A stretch of 28,250 nt of DNA from Candidatus Poribacteria bacterium (GTDB taxonomy: Bacteria; Poribacteria; WGA-4E; UBA9662): contig PBVO01000093.1 of the NCBI GenBank assembly GCA_002729015.1, positions 14,221 through 42,470 on the forward strand, read 5' to 3'. Both the position numbers and the translations under genes were made by a program. A model generated the notes under the pieces. It did no database searches. It was not told the origin of the DNA and was given only the letters and a program-made list of their open reading frames with translations. This document shows positions 17,040 to 24,872 of the stretch, piece by piece. Every line of letters begins with the position of its first letter. The first letter of the stretch is position 1.

Positions 17040-17891
17040 ATGTATAAGTATTTCATTTCTGGCTTATTATTTACCTTAGTACTACTTTTTGGATGTGGCG
17101 AAAATCCAACTAAGCCAGTGAATATAGGTCAAACCCAGACCAAATCTGCCGATAACGAACCTGCAAAAGAAATCATATGGCCAATTGACGGTGCCAAAAT
17201 GGTACTAATTCCAGAGGGTAGTTTTCAGATGGGAGATGCGTTAGAAGAGCCTGAAGAATTCATGGGCACTTCGCGTCCTACTCATAAAGTTAGCCTTAAT
17301 GCGTTCTATATAGATAGTTGTGAAGTAACTTTGGGCCAATACAAAAGATTCTTGAAATCAACGGAACACCCTCCACTGCCCAATTGGGTAGAAAAAATCA
17401 CACCGAATAATAATGATCCAGTAATCGGGGTTAATTGGTTTGATGCTCAAGCTTATGCCAAATGGGCTGGCAAGCGTTTACCAAGTGAAGCCGAATGGGA
17501 ATATAGCGCAAGAGGTGGGTTACTTGGAAAACGATTTTCTCATGGTGATGAACTAAAACACACAGACGCAAACTTCAAAGGTAAAGGTGGTACAGATATC
17601 TGGGAGACTCCGTCACCAGTGGCAAGTTTTGAACCCAATAGTTATGGGTTATTTGATGTAATGGGAAATGTGTGGGAATGGTGTCACGATTTATATGATG
17701 AAAACTATTATCTAGTCTCAGAAATCGAAAACCCTAAGGGGCCAGAATCAACCAAAACCGAAAGAAGAGTGATTAGAGGAGGAAGTTGGATGAGTTTCAA
17801 ACACTTCCTGAGAGTTGCATTAAGAAATTACCAAAACCCAGAAATGAAAAACAACTACACAGGTTTTAGATGCGTAGCTGACTTAAACTGA
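17040..17891 (+). CDS. SUMF/FGE-sulfatase-domain lipoprotein (intact)
   Basis: The 283-residue protein has a lipoprotein signal (lipobox LFGC, C19) and a SUMF1-like domain from about 48 to the end. Landmarks are AKMVLIPEGSFQMGD, NAFYIDSCEVT, VNWFDAQAYAKWAGKRLP, SEAEWEYSARGG, GLFDVMGNVWEW, RVIRGGSW and GFRCVA. In true formylglycine-generating enzyme, two copper-binding cysteines follow GGS; here the matching positions are S252 and L257, so sulfatase-maturing activity is not expected. Such exported SUMF-domain proteins are usually of unknown, possibly binding, function. The ankyrin lipoprotein gene starts 20 bp downstream, so the pair is probably one operon. A paralogue, broken by one stop, lies at 4041-4904. 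No clear ribosome-binding site precedes the ATG. Confidence 0.92.
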   Translation: MYKYFISGLLFTLVLLFGCGENPTKPVNIGQTQTKSADNEPAKEIIWPIDGAKMVLIPEGSFQMGDALEEPEEFMGTSRPTHKVSLNAFYIDSCEVTLGQYKRFLKSTEHPPLPNWVEKITPNNNDPVIGVNWFDAQAYAKWAGKRLPSEAEWEYSARGGLLGKRFSHGDELKHTDANFKGKGGTDIWETPSPVASFEPNSYGLFDVMGNVWEWCHDLYDENYYLVSEIENPKGPESTKTERRVIRGGSWMSFKHFLRVALRNYQNPEMKNNYTGFRCVADLN

Positions 17892-17911
17892 TTGATGGAT
17901 ACAAGCCAAAG

Positions 17912-18283
17912 ATGAAATATAAAAAGTTCATTTGGATTTTTGTTGCTTTTATCGGATTATCTTGTGATAGAGTTCAAACAGATATCGGACTTAACAAAGC
18001 AGCACACACTGGTAATATACAGAAAGTGATTAAACTTTTAAGCTCTGGATCTAACGTTAATGGAAAAGGTTGGGATGGTGAAACAGCACTCCATAACGCT
18101 TCGTCTGCGGGACACCTAGAAATCGTACAATTACTATTAGTGAACAACGCTCAGGCAAACCCAATTTGTTGGGGGAAAACACCTGTTGATAGAGCCAAAA
18201 ACCCAGAAATCGAGAATCTATTACGCCAATATGGGGGTAAAACTGCCGACGAATTAAAAGCTACGCAAAATGAAGCGAAATAG
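17912..18283 (+). CDS. Small ankyrin-repeat lipoprotein
   Basis: The 123-residue protein has a lipoprotein-like signal (hydrophobic core, GLSC, C18) and then about two and a half ankyrin repeats at about 28-108: LNKAAHTGNIQKVIKLLSSG, then GETALHNASSAGHLEIVQLL, then a shortened unit with GKTPVDRAKN and ENLLRQYGG. Ankyrin repeats bind proteins; no enzyme motif is present. The start follows the SUMF lipoprotein stop by 20 bp, so joint expression and a joint location at the cell envelope are likely. The C-terminal tail is charged and probably disordered. The lipobox lacks the usual small residue before serine, so lipidation is probable but not certain. Confidence 0.85.
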   Translation: MKYKKFIWIFVAFIGLSCDRVQTDIGLNKAAHTGNIQKVIKLLSSGSNVNGKGWDGETALHNASSAGHLEIVQLLLVNNAQANPICWGKTPVDRAKNPEIENLLRQYGGKTADELKATQNEAK

Positions 18284-18477
18284 CTCTGAAAATATTTAGT
18301 ACCCAGACTAATTAATCTTCAGCATATATTCTCGTAGCGGAACTGTTGTCGTCTCCCGTCTAGTATAACCAACTATTTTCATGCTAAGCCTACGGAATCT
18401 CTTCCCAGTTCTTAGATAAAAAAAGTTGATAAATTCGTTATTGATTAGCTAATTGACTATTATACAAACAGAGGCTC

Positions 18478-18655
18478 TAACCCAAAACAAGAGACAGATA
18501 AAGCGAATTGAAATATTTATCTTACACGAGAAGGTGATGAAAAAGTGGGCTAATAAAACGCTCTTTTTTGTACCTATGGTCAATTTTTAGCTGAATAAGA
18601 TGGTAATGCTGACTTCTATAAGGTGGGCTAAACACCTTTGGCTCACTCTATCTTT
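18478..18655 (+). repeat. Structured repeat copy B
   Basis: Degenerate second copy of the repeat at 16725-16945, same strand. Matching landmarks are: TAACCCA at the start; GGTGATGAAAAAG; TTTTTGTACCTA (18565-18576) preceded by a short GGGC/GCTC hairpin; AGCTGAATAAG; ATGGTAATGCT; TTCTATAAGGTGGG (18614-18627); and TGGCT (18639-18643). It lies in the gap after the ankyrin lipoprotein gene. The rest of the 18284-18686 gap shows nothing else. Confidence 0.5.
18622..18655 (+). terminator. Terminator-like hairpin (end of repeat copy B)
   Basis: GGTGGGCTAAA (18622-18632) pairs with TTTGGCTCACT (18637-18647) over 11 bp including three G-U pairs, with a CACC loop. The stem matches that of copy A with several positions paired by different bases. 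The following CTATCTTT is a weak T-run. It would end the SUMF-ankyrin transcript. Confidence 0.45.
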
Positions 18656-18686
18656 ATGCCGGCTTAATCTCTAACATGCTGATTTT

Positions 18687-19190
18687 TTAAAATAAATAGC
18701 CGATACTAACACCGGTGTAAACTGTAAACCCTTCATCAATCGACTGGTATATTGAGCTTAGCGTCAGACGAACTAAAAAGCCCCTATTTTTAATATTCTG
18801 ATAACGATAACCAATCAGGCCATTTAACAGTGCTCCGTTTTTTTCATTTTCAAATTGGCTCTCTCTATGAAAATACTTAATTACAAATCCAGCTCCTAAT
18901 TCAAGATTATGTCCTTTCCGACCAATTAATTTCCCAATCGTTACTGGCACTAAAGATGCCTCTTGGTTATCTGAAAACTTATCACCGAAATTCACTGATT
19001 GTTCAGCGTTAATATAGCCCAAACCAACTCGAATAGGGATATCATTTCGAAAAAGAAATTCGTAATTAACGGAAGAATTTAAAGCAGTACCCGCATACTC
19101 AAAATAAACGGCATTTTTAGCTGAACTAATATTGGTCTTTCCAAATAAAGTCGTAACGCATATCAAAACAACTATAATTGGGTTCTTCAT
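18687..19190 (-). CDS. Small putative outer-membrane beta-barrel protein
   Basis: The protein has 167 residues from the ATG at 19190. An upstream ATG at 19202 abuts a GGAGG with no spacing, so that GGAGG better serves the ATG at 19190 (12 nt, somewhat long). A Sec-type signal peptide covers about the first 24 residues (KNPIIVVLICVTTLFG, then a cut near SSA). The mature part alternates polar and hydrophobic residues in strands separated by short turns (YFEYAGTALNSSVNYEF, IRVGLGYI, NLELGAGFVI, GFLVRLTLSSIYQ) and ends in VSIGYLF with a terminal phenylalanine, as outer-membrane barrels do. The size would suit an 8-stranded barrel. The family is not recognised. It faces the SUMF-ankyrin operon tail to tail. 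Confidence 0.7.
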   Translation of the reverse strand: MKNPIIVVLICVTTLFGKTNISSAKNAVYFEYAGTALNSSVNYEFLFRNDIPIRVGLGYINAEQSVNFGDKFSDNQEASLVPVTIGKLIGRKGHNLELGAGFVIKYFHRESQFENEKNGALLNGLIGYRYQNIKNRGFLVRLTLSSIYQSIDEGFTVYTGVSIGYLF

Positions 19191-19202
19191 ATTTAACAAC
19201 AT

Positions 19203-19304
19203 CCTCCACTAGCCACTTCAGAAAGAGTAAACCATAAATGTAAGTGAAACTAAATACCCGTATTAGCAAGATCTACCAGTTGGCATAAGCATCCATCTCA
19301 TTTA
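19203..19304. other. Short non-coding stretch upstream of the barrel gene
   Basis: It contains the GGAGG serving the barrel gene (on minus, just above 19202). No promoter is clear. Confidence 0.3.
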
Positions 19305-19544
19305 TTAAATTTGACTACTCTCTGCTTCCTGAAAGGACTCTTCTAAAATAGCAATGCCTTCACAGAATATTTCGTTTATTTTCATCAGTAAATCGAACAG
19401 ACTTTTAGTTAAGTATTCTCATACCGTAGCAATATACCAAACTGACTTTTCTAACTTCTGATAATCATTCAGGTCTCGTCCTACATAGGGCTCAAATTTA
19501 TTTAGCCAGAAATGACAATTCGTTTTTAGAACATCAATACGCAA
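19305..19544 (-). pseudogene. Relic of an unrecognised protein gene with one internal stop
   Basis: An 80-codon minus-strand frame from a possible TTG at 19544 to TAA at 19305 is broken only by TGA at 19419-19421 (codon 42). The reading has strong protein character: FWLNKFEPYVGRDLNDYQ, then LEKSVWYIATV, stop, then EYLTKSLFDLLMKINEIF, and EEGIAIL-like helix sequence (written in full as CEGIAILEESFQEAE). It looks like an amphipathic all-helical protein. An arginine CGA to TGA change would explain the break. The family is not recognised, the start is weak, and the stretch could be the end of a longer lost gene. Confidence 0.4.
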
Positions 19545-20046
19545 ATATAACTAGTTTATACTTTTTACACTAAATCCGGTTTACCTGTAAGTTCCTTAAG
19601 ATAAAGACAAAACCCATAATCAATCTATGCGCGACTGCTTGGACAGAGTCTTTCAACGGAATTTTGTTCATATTCTGACTTGGGTTCGATTTTGAAATTT
19701 CACACTGGTTTAGAGATTAGATCCTTTGAAGAAAAAACATCTAAATTTTAGATTGTCAATCAAATTCTTTTTAAAATTTCCCCTAACTTTTGTTTTCCAG
19801 TAATTCACTCCAGAAATTGTAATCTAATCTGTGATGACTTTCCATTTCATATTCACGATTACTTTAAGAAATCCTTATTGGTATTCATGGTTTCACATTC
19901 CATTTAAATAGGAATATTTCCCCTTAGTTTCACATAAATCAAACCTAAAATAACACTGATTGATTAGGTTGTTATGACAAATTTATTCATCAGACTTCTA
20001 TTGAGGGATAAGGCACAGCAGTATCTAGCCACGATACTTTTTTCTC
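19545..20046. other. Non-coding stretch
   Basis: About 500 bp of AT-rich sequence between two gene relics. I see no gene, RNA or clear signal. It may be more fully decayed coding sequence. Confidence 0.35.
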
Positions 20047-20256
20047 ATGTCAAAATGGGACAAAATCCCGACTTTCGGCTTATTAGTATTTATTGCCGCA
20101 TTTCAATCTTTTATTGATGATAGCCACGACTCTATTGGGCACAACAGATATGTATGACGAGCAAAATTTTTGCCTAGCCTTCAATTCGATGCTAACATTA
20201 TTGGCAACGAGGCTTATCTATCAATTTTTTATGAATGGGTTCTTCTAACTAAGTAA
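20047..20256 (+). pseudogene. Relic of a small protein gene, one internal stop
   Basis: The ATG at 20047 opens a frame reading MSKWDKIPTFGLLVFIAAF, then QSFIDDSHDSIGHNRYV, then TGA at 20155-20157. The same frame continues as RAKFLPSLQFDANIIGNEAY and LSIFYEWVLLTK to TAA at 20254-20256. Protein-like composition on both sides of one stop in the same frame suggests a recently broken gene, about 69 codons remaining. The N-terminus looks like a membrane segment. The family is not recognised; a genuine 36-residue protein ending at the TGA is the alternative. Confidence 0.4.
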
Positions 20257-20326
20257 GGTTACCCCCCAGAATAAGTCCGATCACACCTAGAGTTGAAACT
20301 AATAACTAGTTAGTAAGAGGAGAGAT

Positions 20327-20947
20327 TTGAAGCTTCAAGAACAGCCAACGTTTTTATTTCTAAAGACTAGCCAATTCAAGGTTTTCTTTATCCTTCATGT
20401 AATCGTATCCATGTCGCTCTTTTCATCTTGCCGCTTATCAGAATTTACATCAATATTATTTGCTGCTCAGGCATGGAGTCAAAATTATGCCCTGATAGAA
20501 GGTGTTACTTGTTCCGCTCGGGAAATGATTGATGGTGATATAAAAACAGTTGGTAGTTCTGGGCACCAAATTAGGATTAACTTACCCGAGCGAAAGACTG
20601 TTCACCGACTGGTCTTTCGGCAAACTAATATTCAGAACTTGACACTTTATATCGACAGAAATAATGATGATGAGAATGATTGGATGAAATGGGAGCAAAT
20701 CGATAGCAATCGAGAATCTACCTTCGAAATTCGTAAAGTCTTCAACGCTCAAAGAATCCGAATTCTAATCGGTGCAACTTCGGACGATCAAAGAATTGCC
20801 GAGAAATTCACTCACTCTAGAGTTGGTATACACAGACAGACGGTTAAGAGAGGGGCACCATTTGTCCATGAAATTGAATTATATGGTTTTGAGGTTAAAG
20901 ATTCGCCCCCGGTAGAAACCCAAGCAGAAAAAGATGAACTCTTTTAA
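20327..20947 (+). CDS. Exported discoidin-like (F5/8 type C, galactose-binding fold) protein
   Basis: The 206-residue protein starts at TTG (20327), chosen because a strong AGGAG lies 5-6 nt ahead. A hydrophobic export signal lies at about 17-50; FSSC at 32-35 is a weak lipobox, so it is either lipidated at C35 or cleaved later, near AQAWS. The mature domain (about 55-195) has the order of a discoidin/F5-8C beta sandwich: EGVTCSAREMIDGD, then HQIRINLPERKTVHRLVFRQ, NLTLYIDRN, FNAQRIRILIG and the closing HEIELYGFE. Such domains bind carbohydrates or surfaces. No catalytic residues are visible. It stands alone in a region full of gene relics. The fold assignment comes from pattern, not alignment. 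Confidence 0.72.
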   Translation: MKLQEQPTFLFLKTSQFKVFFILHVIVSMSLFSSCRLSEFTSILFAAQAWSQNYALIEGVTCSAREMIDGDIKTVGSSGHQIRINLPERKTVHRLVFRQTNIQNLTLYIDRNNDDENDWMKWEQIDSNRESTFEIRKVFNAQRIRILIGATSDDQRIAEKFTHSRVGIHRQTVKRGAPFVHEIELYGFEVKDSPPVETQAEKDELF

Positions 20948-21020
20948 ATATCTCGTTATATACAAAATCTGGTAGTAACAACTCTAATTCATTAAAAACA
21001 AATTACATATCCGTTCTCTA

Positions 21021-21491
21021 TCAAATATTTTGTTTTCGTATTTGGAACTTAATTAACAATACTATCCCAAATAGGTAGATGAGTGGTAATCCCATATAGA
21101 AACTAGGAGTATAGGGAAAAATGTTGTTGGCTGACCCAATTTCAAAACTTTAGTTACCCAAAATGCCTTGTCTTACCAGTTGGAGACTGGAAATGGATAT
21201 TTCATAACCCCAGTGAGATGAAAAATAATAAATCTTCTAACACAGGACATAACCACATGGACCACAAAGTTATCACCCAATGTTGACAGCAAATGGAAGT
21301 AAAACCAATGGCAGATAACAGCATAAATGACCAATAAAAATACATGTTGGGAAAATATGTTGAAATTTTGAGCCCCCATCATAGTTAGGACTATGAAAGA
21401 AAAAACATTCCAAAATACTGTCTATAATTGAGTATATCGCGATGCCCAGTAAGGCCGATATTGACAAAGCAATAATATCTCCTCTAGTCAT
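21021..21491 (-). pseudogene. Decayed integral membrane protein gene
   Basis: The minus strand reads as one membrane protein only if the frame is changed about three times. It starts at ATG 21491 (with an AGGA just ahead) as MTRGDIIALSISALLGIAIY, then FPTCIFIGHLCCYLPLVLLPF. It shifts near a GGG run to LWSMWLCPVLEDLLFFISLG, then near GGGG to MKYPFPVSNW. An in-frame TAA follows, then DKAFWVTKVLK. A further shift gives GSANNIFPYTPSFYMGL and PLIYLFGIVLLIKFQ, ending at TGA 21021-21023. About four membrane segments and roughly 155 residues are implied. The family is not recognised. Several independent lesions argue for decay rather than a single sequencing error. Confidence 0.6.
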
Positions 21492-21879
21492 TCCTACCTG
21501 AACTCCATATTACTTAATTGAATTAATCTGTGAATAATATTTCATTTATTTACAATTGATTCCGTCCAGTAGTTCACCAATTAAATCTTGATTGCACAGC
21601 CCTTCGGTAAGATATTCAAAGGTTTTCTGCTTTTTGTAGATATCAATAGAAATATTACTGTATAAACCGCCATTACATTTCTGTCTTTCTGGCTGTAGAG
21701 TGATTAATATTTTTCTATTCTACATCTGAGTAAACCTTCAACAAATATTAGCGAAAATGTGATACGCAGCAAAGTTTCTTGGCTCGCATCACATTTTCGC
21801 TTAAAATTGACAAAACATCCAAGATTCATAAGATCAGGCTAATTCAGAATCAGCCCATTTAGAATAATTAGAGCCGAAA
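21492..21879. other. Non-coding stretch between two decayed genes
   Basis: About 390 bp with no supported gene. A repeated GCGAAAATGTGA / TCACATTTTCGC inverted pair lies at about 21750-21763 and 21790-21801 around a short AT-rich loop, a dyad that could be regulatory or the remains of a terminator. Confidence 0.35.
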
Positions 21880-22479
21880 ATGCCTAATACAACTCTACAA
21901 CACGAGAAAGTGTTTTGTGAAAATTGTGGCAAGGAACCTATTGCAATAAGTAAAAAGTATTGTCCTAATTGCAGCGAGAAAGATTTTGTCCCTCCTCAGA
22001 ATGAGCTTCTAGAATGGACAAACACCCCACCGGGGTTCTAATGATATGTAGAGCATGTCGTCTATATAAGCTTGGCTATGAGAAGAAAAGTCTTGTAAAT
22101 ATTGTGCCGAACCTGAACTCAGAAAGTCATTTGTAGAATACAACTCATGCAAAAGACTACCGAATGGTTCAGAGAGAACTCTACAATCTCCAGACATTGA
22201 AATTTTTTTAAAATCTTATACGGCTACGAAAAGTCGACCTGATAATAAGATTAAATTTAGGCACATTTTGCTTGGTTTTATTGTTATTATTTTGACTTTA
22301 TGGGTGCTATTTAGCAGATTGAATTGATGGCCTCTGTCCTCTGGAACACAAATTAATACCACGAGCAAGACCATTACACATGCCATTGCTGATTTTCAGG
22401 CTCTCTCTCAAATATACTAAAGGAGACTTATAAAATCTCAAGTCCGGTAGTACCTATTCCTCAAAGTCTCAAAATCTAG
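21880..22479 (+). pseudogene. Decayed tandem zinc-ribbon membrane protein gene
   Basis: The ATG at 21880 opens a first zinc ribbon, C-x2-C-x11-C-x2-C (FCENCGK and YCPNCSEK). The frame ends at 22039-22041, just after a GGGG run. Shifting frame there continues GVLMICRACRLYKLGYEKKS. A second shift at an A-run continues CKYCAEPELRKSF, giving a second ribbon with the same C-x2-C-x11-C-x2-C spacing. The last frame runs through a basic linker and one membrane segment (HILLGFIVIILTLWVLF), meets TGA at 22325-22327, and continues protein-like (WPLSSGTQINTTSKTITHAI). A final shift gives LKETYKISSPVVPIPQSLKI to TAG 22477-22479. The original was probably about 200 residues: two ribbons, one membrane helix and an outer segment. 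Three shifts plus one stop mean a dead gene. Confidence 0.65.
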
Positions 22480-22510
22480 TTTGAATTTAGATTTCTATGA
22501 ATACAAATAA

Positions 22511-23797
22511 ATGAATAAAGAAATATTACGACTAGCTATCCCAAATATCATAAGCAACATATCCGTACCAGTTCTATCGGCAGTTGATGTGGCATTGATG
22601 GGACATCTAGCATCAACGCAGGAATTAGGTGCCATTGCTGTCGGGGCTACGATTTTTAATGTTTTATATTGGGGATTTGGTTTTCTTAGAATGAGCACTA
22701 CGGGAATGACGGCGCAAGTTTCTGGAGCTAAAAAGCAAAGTCAATCCATTGCCATGTTAGAAATGGCTTCAAAAGTAGCTTTGGTAAGTGGCTTTCTCCT
22801 AATTTTGCTACAACCAGTTATCTCGGTGGTCAGTTTTCGATTGATAGAAGCCAGCAACGAAGTGGAGTATCTAACTAAGCAGTATTTTGGCATCCGTATT
22901 TTAGCTGCTCCCGCAACTTTGATGCTTTACTGCTTTCACGGCTGGTTCTTGGGTATGCAGAATGCCCGTATCCCCATGTTTTTAGTAATCATTACGAATG
23001 TATCTAATATCATACTCAACTTAGTACTAGTTATGGGCTTAGGAATGAAAGTAGATGGCGTTGCCTTGGGTACAGTAATTTCACAGTATATTGGATTAAT
23101 AGTGGCAATAATTTTATTCTGGTATCACTATCGTCATCTATGGCAGTATCGCAGTTCTCATCGAGTACTTTGGCGGCGTTTTTTTTCCATCAGTGGAGAT
23201 ATTGTCATTCGTACCCTTAGCTTGGTTCTTTGTCACGCTTTTTTCACTTCCAAATCCGCGTCTCTTGGCGACCAGATTTTAGCTGTCAATACCTTGCTAC
23301 TACAATTTATTTCTCTCTTGGCCTTTGCCGTTGATGGCTTTGCCTTTGCTGCCGAATGCCTAATAGGCAAATATAAGGGGCAGGCCAATCAATCGCAACT
23401 TAATCGAGCTATTCACTACACGTTTCTTTGGGGCTACGCTTTTGGCTTATTTTTCAGTTTCGTTTTCTGGTTGACTGGCACACAAATTCTATATTTGTTT
23501 ACTGATCAACCAAACTTGATCCAACAAGCCAGTCAGTACTTTATTTGGGTTATTATCGCTCCGATTCTTAACGTTGCGGCTTACGTTTGGGATGGGATTT
23601 ACCTGGGAGCTTCCGCGTCACAGCCAATGAGAAATGCCATGATTTTTTCGGCTGTTGTAATATTTTTTCCTACTTATTACTTATTAATTCGATTCGGTAA
23701 TCATGGCCTTTGGACAGCCCTAATGCTTTTTACATTGTCTCGTGGTCTGACGTTAACTCTCCTAGCTAGGAAACATATACTTGGTCATTTCACCTGA
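22511..23797 (+). CDS. MATE family multidrug/Na+ antiporter (DinF-like)
   Basis: This inner-membrane efflux transporter has 428 residues and about twelve hydrophobic segments, close to the usual MATE length. The N-terminus LRLAIPNIISNISVPVLSAV followed by DVALMGHL is the typical first MATE helix, and GFLRMSTTGMTAQVSGA matches the DinF branch. A second half repeats the layout (VNTLLLQFISLLAFAVDGFA, then FAAECLIGKYKG). Drug/metabolite export driven by Na+ or H+ is known for the family; the substrate here is unknown. A TAA lies immediately before the ATG in frame, so this start cannot be extended. No ribosome-binding site is obvious. It follows the zinc-ribbon relic by about 30 bp and is followed by a long hairpin. 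Confidence 0.93.
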   Translation: MNKEILRLAIPNIISNISVPVLSAVDVALMGHLASTQELGAIAVGATIFNVLYWGFGFLRMSTTGMTAQVSGAKKQSQSIAMLEMASKVALVSGFLLILLQPVISVVSFRLIEASNEVEYLTKQYFGIRILAAPATLMLYCFHGWFLGMQNARIPMFLVIITNVSNIILNLVLVMGLGMKVDGVALGTVISQYIGLIVAIILFWYHYRHLWQYRSSHRVLWRRFFSISGDIVIRTLSLVLCHAFFTSKSASLGDQILAVNTLLLQFISLLAFAVDGFAFAAECLIGKYKGQANQSQLNRAIHYTFLWGYAFGLFFSFVFWLTGTQILYLFTDQPNLIQQASQYFIWVIIAPILNVAAYVWDGIYLGASASQPMRNAMIFSAVVIFFPTYYLLIRFGNHGLWTALMLFTLSRGLTLTLLARKHILGHFT

Positions 23798-24018
23798 GAA
23801 TCAATAAATTGACTCTTCCCTTCTGAAGAAAACCTCAACGCCTCGATCTTTCAGTTCCCCGCCAAGCTAATTTTTTCGATTCGTGCACATACATCTCAAT
23901 TGAATTGAATTCGTTCTTCTTTTACTCAGTAAAAATGTAGTCTTTATCCATTAAAACAAAGAGAAGAAGCATTATGTACGACAAGAGAAGAGTTATAGAA
24001 TGGTTTAGTTAGTGTGAA
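23798..24018. other. Short non-coding stretch after the MATE gene
   Basis: It includes a 12-residue frame (MYDKRRVIEWFS) at 23974-24012, ending just before the long hairpin. With no gene downstream on this strand, an attenuator-type leader peptide is unlikely. Confidence 0.3.
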
Positions 24019-24079
24019 AGAAAGGACTAGATATCCCCTCAAAGAAGAGTTTTCTGCGAGGAGACATCTAGTCCTTTCT
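24019..24079 (+). repeat. Long near-perfect hairpin
   Basis: The arms 24019-24040 and 24058-24079 pair over 22 positions with only two mismatches (AGAAAGGACTAGAT pairs perfectly with ATCTAGTCCTTTCT). After a 2x2 internal loop, AGAA/TTCT adds a further 4 bp around a 5-nt loop. No T-run follows on either side, so a Rho-independent terminator is not supported. It could be a processed transcript end, a small RNA or a miniature mobile repeat. Confidence 0.65.
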
Positions 24080-24398
24080 GGCTTGGGAGAAGCATGTTAA
24101 TTTGTGATTATTGACATTAATTAGTGTAAGGATAAATGCAATCCTAAAACTTGAGATATGGATAAAATCAATAGGCTATATATTCATTAACTAATAGATT
24201 GAGTCAAGTCCAATACTAGTTCATCCCTAATTTTAACTGGATCTATTTTGTAGTGGTTAGAATTCTCTCTGACATCAACTAAATTATTAAAGATTTTAGT
24301 AAATAGAATACAAAACTTGACATTTTTCACTTAACTAAATCAAATTATGGTTCTGATGTTATGTGAAAAATCACGATTACGATTCGTCGAATTGGCAC
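24080..24398. other. Non-coding stretch
   Basis: AT-rich, no supported gene. TTTTTCAC (24323-24330) and GTGAAAAA (24363-24370) are inverted copies 32 nt apart, downstream of the small lipoprotein gene; the loop is too long for a confident terminator. Confidence 0.3.
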
Positions 24399-24872
24399 TT
24401 AAAGTCTTTCCTGACTCAGTTGTCGTTTCAGCTCTTTGCGTAATCGCTTATCCCGAGTGCGAGTCGTTTCCCACCATCTGACTTCAGGATGAATAAATCG
24501 AATTTGTCGGTAGGTTTGCCCGTGAATTTGAAGTTGCTCGATCCAACCTCGAAACTCGTAGACACCGACTAGTTCATCGGTCTGAACGTTGTAATAGCTA
24601 TTGGTCACACTATCCAAAGTAATTTGAATTGGTTTAGTTGTAATAACAGTAGTAAAAATCTGTACATCAATGGTGTGTTGATCGATCGGAATACTTTTCC
24701 TAGACTTAGGCTCAATTGTAATGATATTCAGATTTCCAGTTACGGAATTATGGTTTAATTCTAGATGTATTCGAGGGCTAATTTTGATTCGTGTCCCATC
24801 AAGTGGCGATGGTTTGTCACAAGCGACTAAAGAGATGACGATCAAGCAAATTGAGAATGAGCGCTTCATCAT
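24399..24872 (-). CDS. Small putative lipoprotein of unknown function
   Basis: The 157-residue protein has a clear lipoprotein signal (MMKRSFSICLIVISLVAC, lipobox LVAC, C18). The mature part reads as beta-rich (IKISPRIHLELNHNSVTGNL, then VDVQIFT-like strands, QITLDSVTNSYY) and ends in a very basic helix (RTRDKRLRKELKRQL). No family is recognised and no catalytic motif stands out. A second ATG directly follows the first. It lies alone between non-coding gaps, about 540 bp from the ABC exporter genes on the same strand, too far to assume one operon. Location is probably the envelope; function unknown. Confidence 0.7.
   Translation of the reverse strand: MMKRSFSICLIVISLVACDKPSPLDGTRIKISPRIHLELNHNSVTGNLNIITIEPKSRKSIPIDQHTIDVQIFTTVITTKPIQITLDSVTNSYYNVQTDELVGVYEFRGWIEQLQIHGQTYRQIRFIHPEVRWWETTRTRDKRLRKELKRQLSQERL

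Noticed and set aside
23974..24012. 12-codon leader peptide plus hairpin as an attenuator
   Set aside because: The next gene downstream is on the opposite strand, so there is nothing to attenuate.
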